Shown here one piece after another: positions 58,864 to 64,000 of a DNA stretch of 64,000 nucleotides (position 1 is its first letter; the number at the start of each line of letters is the position of its first letter). The DNA is from Mycobacterium sp. 050128 (GTDB taxonomy: Bacteria > Actinomycetota > Actinomycetes > Mycobacteriales > Mycobacteriaceae): assembly GCF_036409155.1 (NCBI RefSeq), contig NZ_JAZGLW010000006.1, positions 180,105-244,104 on the forward strand, read 5' to 3'. The notes beneath the pieces are model-generated. The model did not search any database and was not told where the DNA came from. It saw nothing but the letters and a program-made list of their open reading frames with translations. The position numbers were made by a program, and so were the translations under genes.

Positions 58864-59034
58864 ATGATCGATCCTTCGTTGCCACGAGTCAGCGTGACCG
58901 AACTACGCCGCCACTTCGGCCGGATCATCGATGAGGTGGAACAGGGACAAACCTTTGTCATCACCCGGCACGGGCGCGAAATCGCGCTGCTCGTCCCGGC
59001 CGAGAAGTACCGCCGCGTGAGCGCACGCGGGTGA
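58864..59034 (+). CDS. Phd/YefM-like antitoxin
   Basis: A 56-residue protein with the Phd/YefM pattern: VSVTELRRHFGRIIDEVEQG, then FVITRHGREIALLVPAEKY. It is complete as a DNA-binding part but lacks the usual C-terminal toxin-binding tail. No PIN or RelE toxin follows in 59035-59298, so it is an orphan or a remnant. Confidence 0.75.
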   Translation: MIDPSLPRVSVTELRRHFGRIIDEVEQGQTFVITRHGREIALLVPAEKYRRVSARG

Positions 59035-59298
59035 CCCGCGTCGTGATGGCGATCCTGAGCGTCTAAGTGAACCACGCGTCGGCGCGGGCGGTCGCGGCCA
59101 GCGTCGAGGCTTTCGGCGCGAGCCGGTCCCGATGTTCTCTGCGGCTCGCTGTACGAGATCGGTGCGCCTTTGAGGATGCCGAGGCGGTGAATCTGCCGTC
59201 TGCGGTGGCTAGATGGCGCTCAAAATCGTACGTATTTCGTGGGCACGTGTTCGCGCGTTGCCTTGACTGTTCGGTATTAGCGAACATCTGATTGCAGA

Positions 59299-59889
59299 AT
59301 GCGAACTGAAGCGCCGGCGCTGCTTCCGATCTTCCGCTCCCGCCTGCAGGGCGAGCTGCTCAGCCGGGTTCTTTTGCGTCCCGGCGAGGAATTCACGCTC
59401 ACCGATCTCGCCAACGATCTCGGTGTATCTAAAGCCGGCCTCCACGGCGAGGCCCAACGCCTCATTGCCGCGGACCTCCTGACCGATCGACGGCAGGGCA
59501 AGAACCGACTGGTGTCGGCTAACCTCGATCATCCCGCGGCCGGACCTCTAACCCAGCTCGCATTGCTCAGCTTCGGACCTCACCAGATCATCGGCGACGA
59601 ATTTGCCGACCTCCTCGGCGCCGAGCAGATCGTCATCTTCGGATCTTGGGCAGCCCGCTACGCCGGCCAGCCCGGACCCCCGCCTAACGACATCGACGTT
59701 TTGGTCATCGGCGACACCAGTCGGCTGGAGGTCTTCGACGCTGCCGATCGCGCCGAGCGCCGCCTTGGCAGACCCGTCAATCCCGTGCAGACCAGACCCG
59801 CCCGATGGGAAGACCCAGGTGACTCGAGCTTGTTGATCGAGATCAAGCAACGCCCCTTCCTTACGGTGTACTCCCGGGACAATCAATGA
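59299..59889 (+). CDS. Winged-helix plus MNT-type nucleotidyltransferase protein
   Basis: A 196-residue protein. Residues ~15-75 form a winged-helix domain (EFTLTDLANDLGVSKAGLH). Residues ~105-190 are a minimal nucleotidyltransferase with GSWAARYAG and the metal-binding DIDVLV pair. Proteins of this kind pair with HEPN toxins as antitoxins (MntA/HepT). An ATG overlaps its stop (ATGA at 59886), but the following frame breaks after 17 codons. The partner seems lost. Confidence 0.7.
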   Translation: MRTEAPALLPIFRSRLQGELLSRVLLRPGEEFTLTDLANDLGVSKAGLHGEAQRLIAADLLTDRRQGKNRLVSANLDHPAAGPLTQLALLSFGPHQIIGDEFADLLGAEQIVIFGSWAARYAGQPGPPPNDIDVLVIGDTSRLEVFDAADRAERRLGRPVNPVQTRPARWEDPGDSSLLIEIKQRPFLTVYSRDNQ

Positions 59890-59922
59890 GCAGCGGGATC
59901 CACGGGCACGACACTCCCAACG

Positions 59923-60099
59923 ATGTTCAACTGGTTTGACAGCCAAAGGTCGTCGCGCGTCATATGGCCCGGATTCCCCGACGCCCAACTTGTCTCGCCG
60001 AACGAACTACTGGGCGCCCGCGACGGCCGCACTCCGGACCTGCCCATCAGAAGGAACACCCGCATGATTGGGCGTCTCAACGACCTCCGCCACCGCTAA
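59923..60099 (+). pseudogene. Possible remnant of the nucleotidyltransferase partner gene
   Basis: A 58-codon open frame (MFNWFDSQRSSRVIWPGFPD, then ELLGARDGRTPDLP) follows, in another frame, the 17-codon ORF that starts in the ATGA overlap at 59886. It reads like coding sequence split by a frameshift. The family is not recognised. Confidence 0.3.
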
Positions 60100-60561
60100 T
60101 TCCGTCTCGTCGTGCGCGGTGCCCTCTGTTGTCGCGGCTACACCTGAGTGCTAACGGGCCTGGGCTTGGGACAATCAGATCTGCGGCGCACCGCCGATGC
60201 TCTCGCCGCTTAACTAGCATCGCGTTCAATGCCTTAACTGCAGCCGTGCGGTGCCGCAGCGCCCTCGCTCGTTCTCGAGCTATTCGGCGCCCAAGCCGCC
60301 GCCGCGTCTGCTGCGTTGGCGCGCTCACTCCGCCGAACCCGTACGCCTCCCAGCTGTGAGCTCACCGCGGTTCTACGTCGTCGTCCTGATTCGTCGTGTC
60401 TGCGCTCACTATTGCTTTTCTCCCACCGTTGCGTTTCTCCCACCGTCCCTACCGCATCAGGTCCACCAGGAGCTTCCCGCTTTGACCCCTTCGCACCACA
60501 CACCTCATGCACTTAGGTCACAAAACGATATATTTTCGTTTGACGCAATTAGTATTGAGGG
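60100..60561. other. Gene-free stretch (~460 bp)
   Basis: No supported gene. Several open frames exist on both strands but show no family signature, ribosome site or neighbour coupling. Confidence 0.4.
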
Positions 60562-61029
60562 GTGTCGCAGAATCCAAAATGCCCTCGATGCGGTGACTCA
60601 CTGCCGCCGCAGACCGATCCGCAACGGCGAGGCCGGCGGCGCATCTGGTGCTCGGATGACTGCCGTAGCCGCGCATATGCAGAACGTCAAGCAGCGGCCC
60701 GAGCGGGGCTGGCGGTGCGCGTAGTTGAGGTGCCGCGCTCGGCGTTGGCGTGGCCGTCTTGGCCATCGCTCGCGGAGCCGCAGAGTTATGCGACGGCTGC
60801 TGTCGATATCGATGCGTGTGTGGAGTTGCTCGACGCGTTAGCCGAGCGTGTGCGACGCAAAACGATCGATCAGCGGGTACGGGCCGCCGCGTTCCGACTA
60901 CTCGATGCTGTTGTGAACCATGGTCCGAAAGAACCGCCCGATGCGCATCCAGCGAGTCCCAATAGTCAGGTGACGAAGACCGCTACCGAACTGGCAATCG
61001 ACGAATTCTTGTTCGGAGACAGTCGGTAG
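60562..61029 (+). CDS. Zinc-finger-like hypothetical protein
   Basis: A 155-residue protein with an N-terminal treble-clef-like cysteine set (CPRCGDSLP at ~7, CSDDCRSRAYAERQ at ~30), resembling short zinc-ribbon proteins common on mycobacterial mobile elements. The rest is helical (ACVELLDALAERVRRKTIDQ). Function unknown. GTG start. Confidence 0.6.
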   Translation: MSQNPKCPRCGDSLPPQTDPQRRGRRRIWCSDDCRSRAYAERQAAARAGLAVRVVEVPRSALAWPSWPSLAEPQSYATAAVDIDACVELLDALAERVRRKTIDQRVRAAAFRLLDAVVNHGPKEPPDAHPASPNSQVTKTATELAIDEFLFGDSR

Positions 61030-61552
61030 CTGGGTCAGTGCATCGTGTCGCGCCGGCCAGATGTCCAGCTTGGATACCACTGTTTGTACATTGCCGAGAC
61101 GTGCCGCCAAGTCGTCGTGCGGGCGTTGTGCGGCTTAGCTTCGTCAAGTCGGCTGGGTCCGTTTGTCGTCGGTTCTGGCTCCGCCAGTTGCGTGGTGCGC
61201 GCCTCAGCGATCCATCGGAGCTCTTCGTGGATACCAGCGGTTATCCATGAATTTGGGGCGTGTCGCCTGGGGGCAGGGGAGTGTCCCAGCGTTCTAGGAC
61301 CAAGACCGCAATTCCTCGGCCCTGCGCATCACCACCAGGCCGTCCAGGGCTACCCGGCCCGAGCCGAGCACGGATCAGAGGCATCTCATTGCCACCCCGA
61401 CGATCACCCTTCGACCGTGAACTGAAGGGACACTAATAGCGACAACACTTTTCATCGTTCAGCGACGGCCGCCGCGTCCGCAGGACCCGTGGCTATTGCC
61501 GAGGTCCACGAGCGGCGGTCGAGTCAAGACGCCAGGCAGCCGCCCTGCCCGA
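61030..61552. other. Gene-free stretch (523 bp)
   Basis: No supported gene, repeat or RNA was seen here. Confidence 0.4.
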
Positions 61553-62191
61553 TCAGAAATCGTATGCAGGGTCAGCGTCGAGGATTCTCGCGAACATCGC
61601 TGTCAGCCCTGCGAGGTCGGATTCGGCTCGCGCGGCGTGGCACGCGCTGTGCAACTCGGTCAAGTCGGTCTTCTGCCAGTCGAGGCCGGCGCCGCGTTCT
61701 GAGAGGAGGAGGTCGAAGAACTCGCGGGTGGAGCGGCCGTTGCCCTCGCGGAAGGGATGGGCAAAGTTCGTGTAGTCGTACAGGTAGGCGACGGTGCGGG
61801 CGAGCTCAGCCTCGGGAACATCCCTAAGCCGATCGAGCCGGTGAACCTCAGCGGCGACATGAGTCATCGGCTGGCTGATGCTGCCCGGGGGACAGAATGA
61901 CTCGCCGCCCTTCTCGATGCCGACTGTCCGCAGATCACCCGCCCAGACGTACACGTCTTGAAAGAGCTGACGGTGGATCGCGCGCAGATACGACAAATCA
62001 TATGTACGGTCACCCAGAATTTCGGGGGCCTCACGAAGTTCGATAACCCGCGCCTCGACGAGATCGTTCTCCGCGTCCCGCAGCGCCTCCATTGTCTGGG
62101 CACCGACACGATTCCTCAGAACGTTCGTGCCAGGAATGAAATAGCCCCGCCAATTCTGTTCGAGATCGCCGGTATCCCAGGGATGCGGCAC
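61553..62191 (-). CDS. Fic-domain AMPylating toxin (VbhT-like)
   Basis: A 212-residue Fic protein. The active-site motif is HPFREGNGRSTREF (~142-155) with the catalytic His; the flap region includes GGESFCPP, and YLRAIHRQLFQDVYVWAGDLR is the conserved entry helix. Fic toxins transfer AMP to targets such as DNA gyrase. Start is GTG 62191, 11 bp after the small partner gene. No inhibitory helix is inside the protein itself, consistent with a separate (class I) antitoxin. Confidence 0.9.
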   Translation of the reverse strand: MPHPWDTGDLEQNWRGYFIPGTNVLRNRVGAQTMEALRDAENDLVEARVIELREAPEILGDRTYDLSYLRAIHRQLFQDVYVWAGDLRTVGIEKGGESFCPPGSISQPMTHVAAEVHRLDRLRDVPEAELARTVAYLYDYTNFAHPFREGNGRSTREFFDLLLSERGAGLDWQKTDLTELHSACHAARAESDLAGLTAMFARILDADPAYDF

Positions 62192-62202
62192 TCCAGGCTC
62201 GG

Positions 62203-62403
62203 TTACGTCAGGTTGTACCGGCGCCGAACGCGATCGCGCAGCTCAGCGGCGGTGATGGTTCCACGGGCGTAGGCAACCTGGTCGGCGCGCGTGGCGTTGG
62301 TGCTGCGGGAACCTTCAAGCTCGGTGCTACGGCGGATCGCCCGCACGGCCTTCACCCGGCGCTTGGCCTTCTGCAGCTCGGTCACTCGGAACACCACCTT
62401 CAA
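62203..62403 (-). CDS. VbhA-like Fic antitoxin
   Basis: A 66-residue helical protein read from TTG 62403, which has GGAGG seven bases upstream. STELEG (~26-31) matches the class I inhibitory motif [S/T]xxxE[G/N], whose Glu blocks ATP in the Fic active site. The C-terminal TRADQVAYARGTITAAELRD pattern is also VbhA-like. Upstream in-frame sequence is not similar to this family. Confidence 0.75.
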   Translation of the reverse strand: MKVVFRVTELQKAKRRVKAVRAIRRSTELEGSRSTNATRADQVAYARGTITAAELRDRVRRRYNLT

Positions 62404-62788
62404 TGGAGTCCCTCCAGGATAGTCGACGCGGCTGACATCGGATGGAAGCGCGGATACGCGGCGAGCAGGTGGCCGGCGTTCATCAACGCTGGCACCGGGT
62501 GCGCGCTGATGTCGTACGGCGTGCCTGCGGGTCCGGGTTATCCGGTGTCGTCTATATCGAATACCTGAGCCTTCATGTTGCCGGCGCGACCGCGCGCTCA
62601 CCGACGCTCTGCTGTTCATGTCACGAGTCGGCCGACGGGATCGACCGCATCGATGTCCTCTGGCTTCGGGATCGTGCACGCTTGACCGCTCGTTCGTCTC
62701 AATGCTGTCGTCATTTCCGCACTGGCGACTAACTGGTCCGCCTGTGCTGCAAAGGCCAGCGGTTAATGGGCGTGTACAGACATAGGGC
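62404..62788. other. Gene-free stretch (385 bp)
   Basis: No supported gene, repeat or RNA was seen here. Confidence 0.4.
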
Positions 62789-63172
62789 TCATGGCTCGGC
62801 ACCGACAAGTCGGCAGTCATCGGCAATGTGGTGGCCGAGGTTCTCCTGGCCGGTTTCTCGTGGCCAGCGCGGGCTTAGCCCACCTGGGCAAGAAGCGCAC
62901 CCATTTCTTCGAGAATGGCCTGGGCTCACGCCGGACCTCCTGGCCCCTACCTCCACGGCGAGGTTCGCGACCGTAGTCAGCCCCGAGAACAGCTGGGACA
63001 TGGCGTCTTCCTCCGAGACGCCTGCGTCGGTGAAGTCGTTGAGCACCGATGTGAGCACTGCGTCGCGGCCGGCGGCGTCATTGGTCGCTCGACTGAATTG
63101 GACGATAGAGACGTAGGCGAGGGCGTTTTGCGCGGCCTGGAGCTGGAGTTCGGGTGTCCATTCGAATGTCAT
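62789..63172 (-). CDS. Hypothetical protein
   Basis: A ~127-residue protein from ATG 63172 (MTFEWTPELQLQAAQNALAY). The first ~75 residues are convincing (helical, RDAVLTSVLNDFTDAGVSEE); the C-terminal 45 are low-complexity and may be beyond a frameshift. Not recognised. Confidence 0.45.
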   Translation of the reverse strand: MTFEWTPELQLQAAQNALAYVSIVQFSRATNDAAGRDAVLTSVLNDFTDAGVSEEDAMSQLFSGLTTVANLAVEVGARRSGVSPGHSRRNGCASCPGGLSPRWPRETGQENLGHHIADDCRLVGAEP

Positions 63173-63609
63173 GTCAGAAGCGTAGGAAACCGGGGTGCAA
63201 CCAACTGTCACTGTCCAGGCGGCGGCGTGATGCAAGAGTTCAGCTGAGACACCATCGAAAACTGTTGGCTTCTGGCGGCTTCGGGGTGCGCAACAGATAG
63301 CCATGTCGGCTCTCTCGGGGTAACCGCCTGTGAGCGCACCGACCTCCTGGTCGAGAAGACGACAGGCACGACATCGCGACGCGCCGAAACAACGTGATGG
63401 TTCTGTACCAAACGGAGAGTTCATAACTGCCCACAGGGCCTGACGTGCTGCGATGGCGTCCGACCTAGGCTTTATCCACAGCCTAAATGACACCTTTGTG
63501 ATTCATCCACAAGCTGTTGCTGCCGACAGACGGAGTTACCCCAAACGATCCACACGGCACGCACAGCAGCCGGTTTCTACTGTCCGGTGAGAGGTCTAGC
63601 CTCACCAAG
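63173..63609. other. Gene-free stretch (437 bp)
   Basis: No intact gene identified. Open frames here lack ribosome sites and family signatures. Confidence 0.35.
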
Positions 63610-63846
63610 GTGGCCCAACCTGGCTATCGCGCCTACATCGACGAATCGGGACAGCGGGCGCGCACGCCGCGCTCCAGCCCGCATTTCGTGATGTCTGCTC
63701 ACGCGCTCTCGGTGCCAGGCAACGCTGCTCCCGCGGAGACGCGGATCGACATTTGCCGGGCAGTGGCTGCGCGTTCGCCCAGCTCTGTCGGCAGCAGCCA
63801 GTATTCTCTCTCCGGTCGAGCGGACGGGGACTTTGGATGCAGGTGA
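63610..63846 (+). pseudogene. Truncated DUF3800-like protein
   Basis: From GTG 63610 the reading AQPGYRAYIDESGQRART, then PHFVMSAHALSV, resembles the start of DUF3800 proteins (YIDESG with catalytic-type Asp/Glu), which belong to phage and defence contexts. The match ends after ~40 residues and the ORF stops at 78, so it is probably a broken gene. Confidence 0.4.
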
Positions 63847-64000
63847 TTGCTGAGCGGTACGTGGAGATCGCGAACACGCGGCGGGCCGGAGGCCAGGGTG
63901 ACGTTTTCCAGGCCGCCGACATCCAGCAGGCCGGTCGCACTGTCGCGGTCAAAGTCATTCCTGCGGCATCCGATGATCTGTCCCGCATCTACTTCGAACG
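63837..64000 (+). CDS. Protein kinase-like N-terminus, runs off the right edge
   Basis: From ATG 63837 the reading includes YVEIANTRRAGGQGDVFQAA (glycine-rich loop) and VAVKVIP with the catalytic-type lysine, as in Hanks-type Ser/Thr kinases. 54 codons are in the window. It overlaps the DUF3800-like fragment. In an accessory setting it could belong to a defence module; the rest of the gene is needed. Confidence 0.65.
   Translation, partial: MQVIAERYVEIANTRRAGGQGDVFQAADIQQAGRTVAVKVIPAASDDLSRIYFE

Noticed and set aside
59067..59291. Small open frame after the Phd-like gene as its missing toxin
   Set aside because: No PIN, Doc or RelE features and no coupling or ribosome site.

Overview
The window reads as high-GC actinobacterial DNA, almost certainly Mycobacterium. 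From memory, many products closely follow M. tuberculosis proteins: NicT, Gap, Pgk, the start of TpiA, Pyk, NuoA-N, BlaI, UsfY, and the small regulator (Rv3143) that lies beside nuoA. No database search was run. The gene set describes a hydrogen-oxidising, CO2-fixing mycobacterium.

Layout. (1) 1-17.7 kb: nickel and hydrogenase region. A partial nickel permease gene (nicT) sits at the left edge behind a Nur-like box, followed by a HAD-IIA phosphatase gene. Then comes a leftward operon of 17 tightly packed or overlapping genes (17714 down to 1734): hucM-hucS-hucL, maturation protease, a 91-aa protein, TPR protein, hucE (NifU/Rieske), NHL protein, hypF, hypC, SIS-HypC fusion, SIS protein, hypE, hypC, hypD and two unknown genes. 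This is a group 2a (Huc-type) [NiFe] hydrogenase locus. A divergent AraC-type regulator, hypA and hypB follow on the plus strand (17.9-20.2 kb). (2) 20.2-29.3 kb: Calvin cycle part 1. Genes are cbbF, cbbP (class I PRK), red-type rbcL/rbcS, a class I aldolase, gap, pgk and a 30-codon stump of tpiA. (3) 29.4-44.4 kb: a complete 14-gene nuo operon on the minus strand, flanked by an Rv3143-like gene and a usfY-like gene. (4) 45.4-55.8 kb: Calvin cycle regulation and part 2. Genes are cbbR, cbbX, a BlaI-type repressor, a GAF sensor kinase with a NarL-type regulator, rpe, tkt, a second PRK of a different class, and one ORF joining a complete CbbY phosphatase to a complete pyruvate kinase. (5) 55.8-64 kb: sparse accessory DNA with small toxin-antitoxin-like modules (AbrB/RelE-like, XRE/RHH/Phd-like, MNT-type nucleotidyltransferase, VbhA/VbhT-like Fic pair), a DUF3800-like fragment and the start of a protein kinase gene.

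How it works together (inference). Huc takes electrons from H2 into quinone. The dedicated complex I could supply NADH, possibly by reverse electron flow. The Calvin genes fix CO2, and CbbY and CbbX maintain RubisCO. Together this looks like an island for H2-driven (atmospheric) chemosynthesis. Triose-phosphate isomerase (intact) and ribose-5-phosphate isomerase are absent and must come from elsewhere in the genome.

Most notable: a CbbY-pyruvate kinase fusion; a host-like gap-pgk-'tpiA patch ending at a sharp break; an ungapped ~101-bp element shared upstream of rbcL and cbbX; CCCC-N5-GGGGGA boxes before several Calvin/nuo operons; two unrelated phosphoribulokinase classes in one cluster; and a SIS-HypC fusion.
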